Assembly: GCA_028023455.1 (NCBI GenBank)
Contig: JAQFVV010000556.1
Location: forward strand, 1-64,000
Source of the DNA: Epiperipatus broadwayi
Taxonomy: Eukaryota; Onychophora; Udeonychophora; Euonychophora; Peripatidae
Length of the DNA stretch: 64,000 nucleotides
Direction: 5' to 3'
The stretch's first letter is position 1; each line of letters opens with the position of its first letter. The notes under the pieces are model-generated. The model had not been told where the DNA came from, searched no databases, and was given only the letters and a program-made list of their open reading frames with translations. This document shows positions 1-11,130 of the stretch, in pieces. The position numbers were made by a program, and so were the translations under genes.

Positions 1-279
1 AAGGTTATTATCCTTATAGAGTATTATAAATTTATTAGGTGGATGTTTTTTATTAATAAGTAAACCGACTCTGCCAGCTGCAGTAATGCTATCAGAGAAA
101 ACTATGTATCCAAGAGATTCAAGACATTCTCTAATTCTATAATCTGAATTTGAGTGATATTTTGTTTCACTCATAAAAAATAAATGTGGATTATTGATTG
201 TAATCCATTGTTCAATGGCATATACCCTTTCCAATGAGTTAATACCTCTTACATTTACTCCTACAAATTTATGCAACAT
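1..279 (-). CDS. LINE ORF2 N-terminus, APE-like endonuclease (runs off the left edge)
   Basis: Starting at the ATG whose complement ends at base 279, 93 codons are open to the window edge. Near residue 7 is the segment GVNVRGINS, matching the first strand and asparagine motif of APE-type LINE endonucleases. It is followed by a stretch ending FFMSETK, where the glutamate corresponds to the catalytic metal-binding residue. A later GRVGLLINKK matches the usual glycine-rich strand of these enzymes. In this family the domain nicks target DNA to prime reverse transcription. The reading frame is clean here, unlike ORF1 upstream. Reverse transcriptase should lie beyond the left edge. Confidence 0.75.
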   Translation of the reverse strand, partial: MLHKFVGVNVRGINSLERVYAIEQWITINNPHLFFMSETKYHSNSDYRIRECLESLGYIVFSDSITAAGRVGLLINKKHPPNKFIILYKDNNL

Positions 280-421
280 AATTGGGTTATGTATCTTTTA
301 AATCTACTGCAAAGAATATAAGGTTTCCTTTTAATTCTCAGCATAAAAAGAGGGTCAATTCTAGTTGGAATAGTCTGGATCTTCAATGGTGTTATCTGAA
401 GTTTCTTCTAACATAATGGGT

Positions 422-1015
422 TCAATCAATGAGGTGCCATCTGAACCGCCAACAATGATGTACATAACCAGCAGTCTCTTCTAATAAATTAAGACTCAAT
501 ATCCTATTATCCTCATCTGATAACTGACATTTATTCTCTGGACTTTTTTCCTTATGTATTGGAATATTGATTTTTTTCTTCTGCTTAAGAGATAAACATC
601 TGTTTTTCTTCCCCAGAGATTTGTCATCTTCTGAGCTGGACTTGTGCATAATGGCAGATTTTCTTTTCTTAGTACTGGACTTATCTAAAGGCATTTTCAC
701 TGGAGATTCCTCTTCAGAGCTAATATCTCCTTGGTTGGGGGTGATAGACTTGTTGTTACTTTTAAGCTGCTTATTTATACTTCTTGTGCATCTCAAAGTA
801 GTGGTTTTAGTCTGATATGTAACTATACTTTTGTTCAGAGGCTTCTTGACAGGATTACTTGGAGTAGTGCTATCATTGTGCTGATGATATGTGGGATAGT
901 CTGAAGTATCTTGCTCCACCACAGTTTGTTGTGTTGATCCCACTATGTCAGCATGAAGTACTTGGCTTTGTGTATCATTTCCTCCTTTTGAGGCCAGGTG
1001 GAAGTAGAGACTCAT
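422..1015 (-). pseudogene. LINE ORF1, C-terminal low-complexity tail
   Basis: This 197-codon open stretch is rich in Ser, Lys, Glu and Asp, with several acidic-serine clusters (for example SSEEESP and SSSEDDK) and no recognisable fold. Its position, downstream of the zinc-knuckle segment and upstream of the ORF2 start at 279, fits the disordered C-terminal tail of a Jockey-type ORF1 RNA-binding protein. It overlaps the knuckle segment (975-1352) in another frame, so at least one frameshift separates them. The stop at 422 lies about 140 bases before the ORF2 start codon. Function is assigned by context only. Confidence 0.5.
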
Positions 1016-1352
1016 CTACAAGAAAAGAGTCTTGTGTAATATCTGATGTTTCTTCTTCTCTGACTACACTTCTGTAATCAGGTTGTTGCAAGACAAATAG
1101 TTGTTGATTATTCATTTGATATTCCTTGACGGCACTTATAATTTGGGGTTCTGTTGTTGGTGCGTCATTAGTTATGGATGAATATGATTGTGCAGTACCT
1201 TGAGAAATTGATGTAAAATTCTTTTTGCATTTATGATAAATACGCTTTATGATTCCACAATTAGAGCACATTCTTGATTGGCATTCTTTCAACGAGTGGG
1301 TCCTCTCAAGATAATGAAAACACTGTGGTCTAACTCCACATAAAGAGATCAT
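975..1352 (-). pseudogene. LINE ORF1 zinc-knuckle segment, both knuckles damaged
   Basis: Two CCHC-type knuckles are recognisable near the start by spacing. The first runs C11, x2, Y14, x4, H19, x4, C24, with the second cysteine replaced by tyrosine. The second runs C29, x2, C32, x4, R37, x4, C42, with the histidine replaced by arginine. In LINE ORF1 proteins these knuckles bind element RNA and act as nucleic-acid chaperones. Each has lost one zinc ligand, so zinc binding is probably impaired. The segment continues into Ser/Thr-rich sequence. It is out of frame with both neighbouring ORF1 pieces. Confidence 0.65.
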
Positions 1353-1488
1353 GTGTGAATCATGTGTGAGTCTTTGTTATTGAACATGGTAGGTATGTCA
1401 GTGAGGTGAGACATTTTGTTTGAGTGCTATTTGAAGAGATGCATTGTTAGAAAAAAATTTAGTCCATCTGAATCAACAGGAAGGTATT

Positions 1489-1825
1489 TTAAACAATGCC
1501 AAAGGCTTTGAGTGCTTCCTGTAGATGTTCTTGATAGAAGTTCATAGGACAATTTTTAATCCTACCAGAAATTGTATTAGGTCTAGTGAGATCAATATAA
1601 CAGATGAATTTATCATTTAATACCCTGATATTGCTTTTAAAGTAATTCTTGGTTGCCCAGTTAGTAAATTCCAGAGCAATGTAGTGGTCATTAGGATGAC
1701 TCAAGATCTTATGAATACCATGGCTTAAGATCGGAAGAGCACACGTCTGAATATAGTAATTCAGTGGGGAACCTTAATAATGCACAGTTAGCATTAGTAA
1801 CAGCTAGGATCAGGTTCTTGTCACC
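1489..1825 (-). pseudogene. LINE ORF1 central domain, interrupted by adapter sequence
   Basis: From about 1825 down, a frame different from the upstream piece encodes a segment beginning IGDKNLILAVTNANC. It then meets the adapter-like 24 bases at 1728-1751. Below the adapter the protein resumes with GIHKILSHPNDHYIALEF and runs to a stop at 1489-1491. The two halves look like one continuous RRM-like or pre-knuckle region of a Gag-like ORF1, as found before the zinc knuckles in Jockey-type elements. No catalytic residues are expected. I cannot tell how many genuine bases the artefact replaced. Confidence 0.5.
1728..1751 (+). other. Illumina TruSeq adapter sequence (assembly artefact)
   Basis: The plus strand contains AGATCGGAAGAGCACACGTC followed by TGAA, matching the first 24 bases of the widely used TruSeq Read 1 adapter without mismatch. 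The match ends where the next adapter base would be C. It sits within the body of LINE ORF1, which is protein-like on both sides. A perfect 24-base match in AT-rich DNA is very unlikely by chance, so this is most simply untrimmed adapter carried into the assembly or a polishing error. Local coordinates and any frame call across it should be distrusted. Confidence 0.93.
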
Positions 1826-2690
1826 AATTGAAATTGATCAATGACTTATAAAGATTATTGGGTATAGTGCTGTTGAAACGTTCGGTGAGGTCTTGATACT
1901 GCTCCTCATTGTAGTTACATGTATTAAAGAAATATGTGTTAGTGGATGATTGTTTAAAAGTGCTATTTTGATCAATGTCAATTTCCAATAATTCAAGCAA
2001 AGTAATATTATCACTAACGTTAAGTAAATTATGAGAGGCATTTGAGAGTGATTTGTTTTTAAGGATATTTGCATATGTAGGGATGTTTGTATCAGAAATA
2101 TTTGTTTTACTATGTTGGACTTTCCCCAACTCATAAGTACCATTTTGTGTTTTTTGTATATTTTCATTTATTTGGCTATTACTGAGTACCGCATTGTTTT
2201 CTAATGCTGTAGCAAAGATATTAGAATTTTGGGCCCTCATCGGCAAAAATTTTTTTTTAAACTTATCGGAGGTTTCATCTTTTTTAAAAACAGAGGACCT
2301 AGCTTGTTTATCTTTCAATATTTCTGCGTGTAATTTGGTGACAATATTATTTAGAGTGTTCTGCATCAAGCCATCAACTAAAATCGAGTCCGAAATATGA
2401 TCTAGTGCATCTTTTCTGGCAGGTTGAAAATCTGATTTTAATGTTGAGGTTGAGATTTGCATATCCTTAGTAATTTTACTTACAGCCCCTAAATCTTGTG
2501 TAACGGGGTTATTTATATTATCATTTTGATTTATATAATTTGTTTTCTTAGGTTTAATTACTTTCATCTCTTTTAAATGTAATTTTTCATTCATTTGACT
2601 ATTTTTGTCATTTTGATTCAACGTTAGATTACCATGTTGTTGATTGCTATTCATATTGCCCTTGCAAATAATTTTTTTTAACTGATTCAT
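1821..2690 (-). pseudogene. LINE ORF1 N-terminal region
   Basis: A 289-codon open stretch starts at the ATG at 2690 and is very rich in Asn, Lys, Gln and Ser, typical of the disordered N-terminus of insect-type LINE ORF1 proteins. It ends in a TGA at 1821-1823, while the following homologous protein segment continues in another frame, so a frameshift near 1825 ended it. No domain is recognisable. The assignment depends on its position directly upstream, and on the same strand, of the central and zinc-knuckle segments. The start codon is simply the first ATG in the frame. Confidence 0.55.
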
Positions 2691-3157
2691 AGAAATTTTT
2701 TAGGTAATATAAGGCTTACCTTGCCTGTCCAGGAGGTTTAAGCATGATATCTTCCTTGCTTCACGAGTAATTTTAACTTAAAAGAGGCAGCTGAATGACA
2801 GTGTATAAACTCTCCTTTTCTTTTTTTAAATACTAAAGTTATTTGATGATCATATTTATACCTGACAGTCACATCTTATCCTAACTTATTCCTAACTATA
2901 CCTATTCTGATGTTCAGGGTGCTATTCACACTATTTCCTAATTTATTGTATCAGGGTATTCGTAGTTAATGAATATCATGCCACATTCTGGGCAGCCATT
3001 TATAACGGTTGGGAAATGGATGATCATTATCCAGTCTTACCGTATCTGCCATACAGGGCAGCACTAGATCATTTGAACCTAGAAAATTTATAAAGTAGAC
3101 AGATACGCGCTGTTAAGATCACGACCGCCAGCCCAAGTCACTAGCTCAAGTAGACGC
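2691..3157 (-). promoter_or_regulatory. Probable 5' UTR and internal promoter of the LINE
   Basis: The DNA upstream of ORF1 is less AT-rich than its surroundings as far as about 3157, then drops into plain AT-rich sequence. On the minus strand it includes GGTCGTG (3126-3120), a match to the downstream promoter element used by Jockey-type LINEs. If that element sits at about +28, transcription would begin near 3153. No start-site data are visible, and the motif is short, so this is an inference. Confidence 0.35.
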
Positions 3158-3160
3158 AAA

Positions 3161-4737
3161 AACTTAATATATTAAAATATATTTTTAATAAAGAATAATA
3201 AAAACAATCACTGTCTGTACTAATAACATGAAAAGATTTTATTCACATATATATATGTGATGACACACAAACTTGAAAAATAATTATATAAAAAAAATTG
3301 TTTGTTTCATTATTATTTACTATTATTTTTATTTGTTTTAACTTTTATTTTTAATCTTAGAAATGTTGAGTATAGATGAGCTACCCAGATGACACACTTA
3401 AGACTTCAAGGCACTTGACTCCAGGCTAAAGGTCCACAACCACGCCAATGCTCGCTTCCAGATATACATCCGCAATCAATGCAATGTCAACATGTTAACA
3501 TCAAACCACGCTGACAGGAATGTGCATCTGAACAGCATGATATTATTTGAAGAAGCATGACCTTTGTCCGGTACAGGAATTTACGTATGTCTGGCAAAGG
3601 AATTATGCATGTAATATAATAAAAGAATAATGCTTTGTATGGATGGGAGAGCGGTCTATCTTGCCGTGCTTATCCTCCCAATCCATAGAGCTGGAATGGG
3701 TCAATGGCACAGGAAACACATCTACGTCCTTTGCAATGGTATGAATACCTCTTTGGGGTCATGCATTCAGTTGGACTCATCGCCCTTAAGTGCTAACACA
3801 CTTCACATTACATTAATGTAAACGTCCATATATCTCTCCACCAGCATTGACACAACTATGAAACAAATAGTCCGAAGTCAAACCCCATTAAACTAACTAA
3901 ACGAGTCTAGCAGCCATCTACACTCAACTTAAATTTAAGTTAATTTAATAATTTAATTCTTAAAAAACAATCTTTAGTTTATTATTTTAAATCATTTTAA
4001 ATGACACATTATATTTAACTTATTTTTTTTTTTACTACAAATATTATTTAACCTACTTTTCTTTTAAATTCAATAACGCACAAATAATGATAAGTGTTTT
4101 TATCTTTAAATTTGTTTGCAATCGCAAACCCTTACCCTATTACAAACAGATATTAATTAAGCATGAATAAAAAAAAAACAATACATATTTTAAGAGATTA
4201 CATTAACTTTTGATCACAGTTTAAAATGGCAAAGTTTATAAAAGATAAAGTTCAGGTTTGTTCAGAAAAGAAAGTTTATAGTTCATTTTTAGAAACAAAT
4301 AAAGCTTGAAGATTTTAAATTTAAGAGAGTTTAGACTTCATTTTTATCATTTATAAATTATACTTTCCTTTGTCCGAGCTCGTTCCTTCATGACAAAGAT
4401 CTTGAATACTATATATATATATATCTACAATATATATTGAAATGGATAGTCATTTCAAAGTTTAGTTAAGTTGGCTATGGCAGAACATACACACAGATAT
4501 AGTTGCTTCAGATGTGTTAAATAAAATACTTTTTATTTTATTAATATTCTTTAGTTTAGATTTTCAAAATAAATTATTTAAATTAAATAATTCATGTTTT
4601 AAAATTTGATTTGCAGACAAAACAAAAATAATTTTTTTTATAATTTAGTTTGATTTCTACAATCTTTACATCATCTTATTGGTTGTTCATGGTCAAAAAA
4701 AAGTGTAATTTGATTTCCCCCCTCCCCCATTTTCATG
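3161..4737. other. Non-coding; one GC-elevated block of unknown origin
   Basis: Most of this is AT-rich with homopolymers. Between about 3370 and 3850 the composition rises sharply and no tRNA-like boxes, terminal repeats or long reading frames are evident. A 63-codon stretch at 3630-3821 has no recognisable family and is probably chance. The block could be part of an old interspersed repeat, but I cannot name it. Confidence 0.4.
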
Positions 4738-5250
4738 CTATATAAAACACTTTGACCATCTGTCCAAATATCTATTCACACTAAAATGCTTATAATCAGT
4801 ATCTAGTGAACCAATTTGGATAAGTGAGAAATCATTTGCTTCTTTTGGGCAGCGGTAAGGTTTAAATGAGTCATATTTAATTGGGTTCTCTGTTTCATGA
4901 TCAGCTTCTCTACATGTTGTAATGAACAATGGAACACTTCAAAAGTCACAATTTAAAAAATGAAAAGTCTCATAAACCATGCAAATCCTTTACTCAGGCT
5001 TTTCTTGTAAATTCTTTTCATATAATTATGACAAAAAAATTAAGCTAAGTTAATTTGTTTGTGGTGGAGGGTGTTAAGTTTGACTTTGCAAATAGGCAGT
5101 GACCAGCCTAGTGCTGGCATTGTATATAATGATGTTCTTTTTGTGTGATCATAAATGCATATTACTAGAAGTACTAACATAGTATATACTTGCATGTGAT
5201 GAGTATTAAAATACCTGTGAGAATCAATTATTGTTGCCTGCTTGCTAAAA

Positions 5251-5252
<2 letters not shown>

Positions 5253-5297
<45 letters not shown>
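5253..5297. repeat. (TA)n microsatellite
   Basis: An uninterrupted alternating TA run of about 45 bases ends in GCGCAT. It generates a spurious Ile-Tyr reading frame on the minus strand. Confidence 0.95.
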
Positions 5298-5301
<4 letters not shown>

Positions 5302-5798
5302 ATCCCAAATTTGGTTTATATATGTTTTCCAATTGATTTTTTACTACTGAAATTGTTAAGACTATAAAAAGCTTGGTCTATGATAATCTTCAGATGATTA
5401 TAAAGACCCTATATAATAACTAAAGGTTGTCAACTTAGTACCCATTAAAGTATTTGAACAGTATGTATTATGCAAAATAGCAACAATGAATTAAGATATA
5501 TATTCAAAATATAAGATAATAAAGTACTGGTAACTTTATTTGACATATTCAGTTAATGTATAATAAATTTATTTTATATATTTAAAAGATTTTGTTTTAT
5601 TATCTGCAATTGCTAATTGTGCCTTAGAAGAATTTTGATCTCTGCCAACTAGAAACATAGTATGAATTTCTAATGGTGAGTTAAGGCTTTGTAGGAGTCT
5701 ATAGTTCAAGATCTTGACCAATAAACTATAACATGCTGGTTTTTGAAAAGACAGTTTAGATAATAAATATAATGGCATGCAGACGCTTTTGCCCATTA

Positions 5799-5805
5799 CT
5801 CTCTC

Positions 5806-5896
<91 letters not shown>
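5799..5896. repeat. Compound (CT)n(TA)n microsatellite
   Basis: A CT run with one interrupting G passes directly into a TA run, about 98 bases in all. Length is likely to be polymorphic and hard to assemble. Confidence 0.95.
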
Positions 5897-5898
<2 letters not shown>

Positions 5899-5991
5899 AA
5901 AGATTTTTTTAATTTTTTATCACAGTAACCTTCAACTCAATATCATAGCTATTTTCCAAACCAGTTAACTAAATCACTCTTTCTTTGTCAA

Positions 5992-6062
5992 GCATTGGTG
6001 GCCCAGTGGTTAGTATAGCTGCCTTCCAAGAAGCTGGCCTGGGTTCACCTTCCAGTCAATGC
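5992..6062 (+). tRNA. tRNA-Gly(UCC)-like sequence, probably a pseudogene or SINE head
   Basis: The 71 bases resemble eukaryotic tRNA-Gly(TCC). A seven-pair acceptor stem (GCATTGG with TCAATGC, one G-U) encloses an A-box-like TGGCCCAGTGG, an anticodon arm with loop CTTCCAA (anticodon TCC) and a T arm with loop TTCACCT. The anticodon stem has a G-A mismatch, and the B box is degenerate (GGTTCACCTTC rather than GGTTCGANTCC), so Pol III activity is doubtful. Within 15 bases downstream there is an A-run of about nine, which could be a retroposition tail. It may be a decayed tRNA gene or the head of a tRNA-derived SINE. Confidence 0.6.
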
Positions 6063-8789
6063 TTTGACATATGAAAAAAAAACACCCTTTCTTATTATGT
6101 ATGCACTTGATAGATGAGCCAGATATTTCAGTCATCTGAATTTCTACACTGTTGAATATTATCATGGTTAAAAGATGTTTGTTTACAATTATTTAATGAG
6201 AAATTCCATAAACATGCTTTAAAATCTTCTTTATTAGACTTATTAAAAGTCAAAAAGAAAAATTGGTTTGTTTTATTTCCCTGAGCCTGACTGAAAACTT
6301 TTTAATCAAAATATTTGATAACGATAAAATAGAATCATTTTATAGAAAAAATTAAATATAGTTAATGCCTTCATGTGGTCACAATTCATCTTCTTTGGAA
6401 ATTTCTCTTTTTTAAATTGTAAGGTTTTTCATATTTAAATTTTTCATTTTTGTCTTTTTCTTTATTTTTAAAAGTCATTGGTCAAGGATTTTTAAATATT
6501 GTTTCACTTCCAATAACTTTTTCCAAATAGCATTAATATTATTTTATTCAGATTTCCCATTAAATGAAATAGGAGCTTTAAAAAAAATATGTCTTCTTTT
6601 AATAACCATTGGGTCATATTGATCATTTTGTTATAGATCATGTTTATTAAAATTGAAATTGTGTTTTATTAATTTAATGTGTGAATAATTCCTCTCTAAT
6701 AACAAAAATGTATTGTTGGCTTTTTTTTAACTTTAATTTTGGGAATGGTCTGCCTAATATAGAAATGTAAATAAATTAAGGATGAAATTTTATAAAAACC
6801 AAAGCATTCTAAAATAGTGGGTTTTTCCAAATCATGTTTTCTTTTAGAGTGGTTGGTTTTTATGAAATTCTATGCTGGATTTGCCTACTGATGTTTGATA
6901 GGAATGTATTTACTCACATAATAAAAACTGAAATCAATGTTGTGTGCCTTTAATAATAGCATTCCATTTCAATTGTTTATGATACAAATTTTAATAAGCT
7001 TTCCTATAATGCTAACTTTAACTAAAATATGTAGATATCAAAAATTATCATGGATCAAGGCAATATAAAATGTTTGCTCATTCTATACAAGAGGCAAAAC
7101 TGTTTGTAAAACATTAATTTTTGTTTGCATCTTAAAAAACAAAAAAATTTACAATGAAGATGTTTTCTTTTTTATTATTTATTTTGTGCAAAATTAAATA
7201 TGTAACCTTTGCATTTACATTCTATTTGAAAAGAAAATTAGTCAGCTGAAAATTTACTGAAGTAAAAAAAAAGCCTCTTGTCAATATTCTTATTGATTTG
7301 TTTTGTTTTGTTTGAAATTAAAAATTGAATATTAATTTATTAAAGAATATATTTATTATTTGAATCTATACTTTACCAAAATATGTTTTAAATATACAGA
7401 TTTTTTGGAGAATATTTTTTTGTTAAAATATATTTTTTAGTCTAAAGCATGAAAGTTTTTATTTTAAATATTTACTTTTGTTTATTTCTTATTTGTCTTT
7501 GTTTATTTGAAAAAGTGATAATTCTTTTTTTTTTTTTGGAATTTATATTTTTAATAAAATTTGTAAATTAAAAAAAAATTAAAACTTTGATGGAGAATAA
7601 GCTTTTTTAATTAAAAAATACAAGTAAAAGAAAAATTTTAAAGTAAAAAATTGTTACACTGTATGTATTATTGCATTTCCAACTTTCTTATACACTTCAA
7701 TAATACTATTTTTATACCAAAACTTTATTCTTACAGTTTTGACTGTCCTGCAGTCATATCAGAACTACAATATCTAAATATATAATCATACAATTAATAT
7801 ATTTTATATTCATATTTATAAACATAATCAACTATATATCTTAACCTGATCATTATAAATAACCATTTTCCATTTTATTACTCTACTCTTAATGAATTTT
7901 TTTTTATATTTTTTTTAAAATTATTCTAAATCTATTTAATATAATTTTATAATTTTAATTTTTAAAAACTTTAACTTTTAAATTCTACTATTTAATACCT
8001 ATCATTTTATTATTATCTTTTTAATTATATTTTTAATTACTTCTAAACTGTTTTTATTATATATTTTTAAATTAACTATAACTTTTTATATTACAAATTA
8101 GTTTTAAATTACTCACCTTTTTAAAATTTACTCTTTACATATTCTATTCCTAAAAACCAACTGATAAATTTTCAAAAAAAAAATTATACTTACTTAACTC
8201 CCTCTATCTTCATTTTCTTCAGCATTACTTTTTTTGAAAAATCTTTTTATATTCAAACTATTATTAATAATAATTGTTTATAAAATTATTGTCTTTACCC
8301 TAAAACCCTGTAAGATTTGATTTTATATTTTTAATCAATATTACCTTTTTAATTTTCCTATTTTTTCTATTATTTGTATGTAATGTATTGAGCAAAAGAT
8401 TAATTAAGAGTTAATAAAACATCAGTTCTTGCAAAAATTGACTAGGATCAGAAATTGTTAAAAGTTTCTATGAAAATTTTTGTAAGGCCCCATAAAAATA
8501 AATGAAAAATCAGAATTAAATAAATCAATACAAATTGGAAAAAGTTATTGGAGCAAAAAAATCTTATTTAAAAATTTTCAATCAATGATGAATGGAGAGA
8601 AAAACAAAAATAATTTTTTTTTTTAAAGGAACAATTTTATGTTTAATTTATATATATATAACATTTATTTGATTGCCAAAATGTACTTTAATGGAGAAGT
8701 TTTAAATGGTCTATTTTTCATCAAATCATCATAAACTTATATATGAAGAAAATTAAACAGTACGAAATAATATTAGATAAACTTCTAAT
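6063..8789. other. AT-rich non-coding DNA, nothing recognised
   Basis: Homopolymer runs, dense stop codons in all frames and no repeat ends, tRNA boxes or protein-like segments that I can support. Consistent with intron or intergenic DNA. Confidence 0.6.
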
Positions 8790-9769
8790 TTAAATCTATG
8801 TAATATTTAATGCACTGCCCTCTAATATCAAAATTGTGATGCAATGAGCAAAAATGAAACAGTTTCATTTATTTATAAATTCTTGTATGAAAGTTTTAAC
8901 AAACTTCTTAACATTATTGAGTATGAAATTTAAATTAGCTGAGATCTTAATGTAGTCTAACTCAATTAGCTTATAATCCAATTTATAAAGAAAGACTTAA
9001 ATGCTACTCATTTTAATAATCTTGTAAACAAACAATATCATATATTGTAAGATAAATTAAAGCATCAAATAATGTGAAATATAGTTGAAAAAATTGTCTC
9101 CTTACTGAAATAACCCTTTTGTTATTACAATTGCATAATGCAATCAAGAATTTTCAAAATGTAAACATTCATTTTCAACATAATATTAACGGAAATCTAT
9201 GCAGTCTACACATACGCTTTTTAAACCTTCATTTTCATCTTTTTTCCAGCTTTCCATAAAATTAAGTTTTATTTTTCTGCAATAAAAAAAAAATTATGAT
9301 TTTGTCTTTCTCTCTTTTTTTTTTTTTTTTTTGATAGTTACTGGAAAAGATTTCATCCTGAAAAATATATGGGTAAAAACTTTTACTTTTTCTGATATAT
9401 TTTGAAGACAATGTTATGCGGGGATCCCAGTGATAAATATTTATTTTTCTATATTTTTTAATAATTATTAATTTTTATATATTTTTTAATTATTATTTTT
9501 TTATATATATTTGCCAAAAATTTACAAAAAATTTTTTATTGAAACTAATATATATATATATAAGATCATGATTACCTGCATTTTCTTCTATGTTATGAGC
9601 ATGGCTTCAATATTTGAATTAGATCATATCAAGTAAAAATAAACATGTTTTCCAAATATTATGACCTGATTTAGATTTTTGTATAATATCTTGTCTGCAT
9701 TTTTAATAATAATAAATTCACACAAATGCTAAAAGTAAAGATTTTGACAGTATATATATATATATAAAC

Positions 9770-9811
<42 letters not shown>

Positions 9812-11070
9812 CTAGCTTATGAACCTCAAGCTTAACTTTATGATGAATTTAATATTTCATTCACTTTTTATTTTTTTTGTATAGTGACTATTTTAGTAAT
9901 ACTTTTTAATAAATTACAAACTATTGAAGTTCTTTATTATAATATTCAAATTAAACTAATTATTGATCAATATTAAGTACTTGTTATTAGGTATGACATA
10001 CATTGCAAACCCCTGTATGGAAATACTTTTTGAAGGGTTACAGAGAAAAGGAAAGGTACTAATGTCTTTATTCAATGAAGTTTTCAAGTGATAGATTACC
10101 TTAGATAAGTGTTATTATATACTATTTTTTTTAGAAATTTTATGATGAATCCAACTAACCTACTAACAAAAATATAATTTTAAGTTGTATGCATGATAAT
10201 TTAGAATTTATGAAATAATGTGAAAATAATTATTAGAAATATTAGCTTTTATTTTTTTTTTATTACTTTGAATATCAATGACTATATTTTTTCAGCTTAA
10301 TTACATTCTTATGTTTTTGATCTTTAAAATAATATATATTATGTCATTTTTAGTAATACAAACATATATTATAAAATTTATGGCTTAACAATATTTTAAA
10401 TATTCAATGTGCCTGCTAATGCCCTTTAATATCAAAGTTATAATGCAGTGAATGAAAATAAAAACTTTTTTCTTTTTCATTTTTATATAGATACCTAAGA
10501 AATTGTATCACCAGTGAGCATGAAATGAAAATAAGCAGAGGTGTTCACACATTTACATGCCATTTTTAGTGAGACTACATGGCTATGTCTTCTGATTTAA
10601 ATTTCACACTCATTGATGTTATAGTTTGTTTAGGCATCATACAAGAATTCCAGAAGAAATAAAAAACATCCATTTTCATGCTTTTTGCTTATAACTTTAA
10701 TACTGGATGGAATTGTACTAAATGTCACAGTGCATTCAAGTTAAGAGTTTATCTCTAACTGTAATTCACATTATTTAGTATTATTTAATTTACATTAGAT
10801 ATATGATACTTGCTTTCAAGTTTGTTAAAATGATGAGCAATTAACTCAGCCTTTATAAATTGGTTTATAAAATTAAATTGAGTGAAGCTGTATGGACATA
10901 TTAATTGATTTAAATTTAATGGTTGTTGATGTTAAGATTTGTTTAGGTCTAAATAAGAATTTTGGAAAGAATGAAAATGTTTTATTTTTATTCAATACAG
11001 CACAATATTGATAGTGGAGAATATTGAACTAAATATCATAGTGTATTAAATTAGTTTATATTTCACACAT
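8790..11070. repeat. Diverged tandem repeat, period roughly 310 bp, clearest at 10420-11070
   Basis: Segments around 10578-10760 and 10885-11065 match at intervals: both contain TGATTTAAATTT, a GTTTGTTTAGG-type stretch, then an AATTGTACTAAATGTCA-like stretch followed by GTGTATTAAATTAG or its variant. An older partial copy may begin near 8810, since CCCTCTAATATCAAA there resembles CCCTTTAATATCAAA at about 10420. Divergence is high and boundaries are approximate. No coding potential. The interval also holds a (TA)n tract at 9751-9806. Confidence 0.45.
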
Positions 11071-11130
11071 ACACACTTTATATATATATGAAAACATTTC
11101 CAATGCATATCACTATCTGAAATAAATATG

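Larger units (their letters stand above)
1..3157 (-). mobile_element. Non-LTR retrotransposon (Jockey/CR1-like LINE), partial, minus strand
   Basis: Read on the minus strand, this stretch holds in order a probable 5' UTR, a broken ORF1 (Gag-like, zinc knuckles) and the start of ORF2 (APE-type endonuclease), which leaves the window at base 1. The order ORF1 then ORF2, with CCHC-type knuckles and an exonuclease/endonuclease-like ORF2 start, is the standard layout of Jockey/CR1/I-type LINEs. ORF1 is split by frameshifts and one embedded sequencing-adapter match, so this copy cannot encode a full ORF1. The 5' end near 3157 is inferred from the change to plain AT-rich DNA. The clade is uncertain because the reverse transcriptase lies outside the window. 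Confidence 0.75.

Noticed and set aside
3630-3821. 63-codon plus-strand frame in a GC-elevated block
   Set aside because: No domain, no splice context; probably part of an unknown repeat.
5569-5796. A 75-codon minus-strand frame with fairly balanced composition, followed by an AATAAA-like signal
   Set aside because: Its upstream side is a purine-rich microsatellite strand without an acceptor, and I recognise no family.
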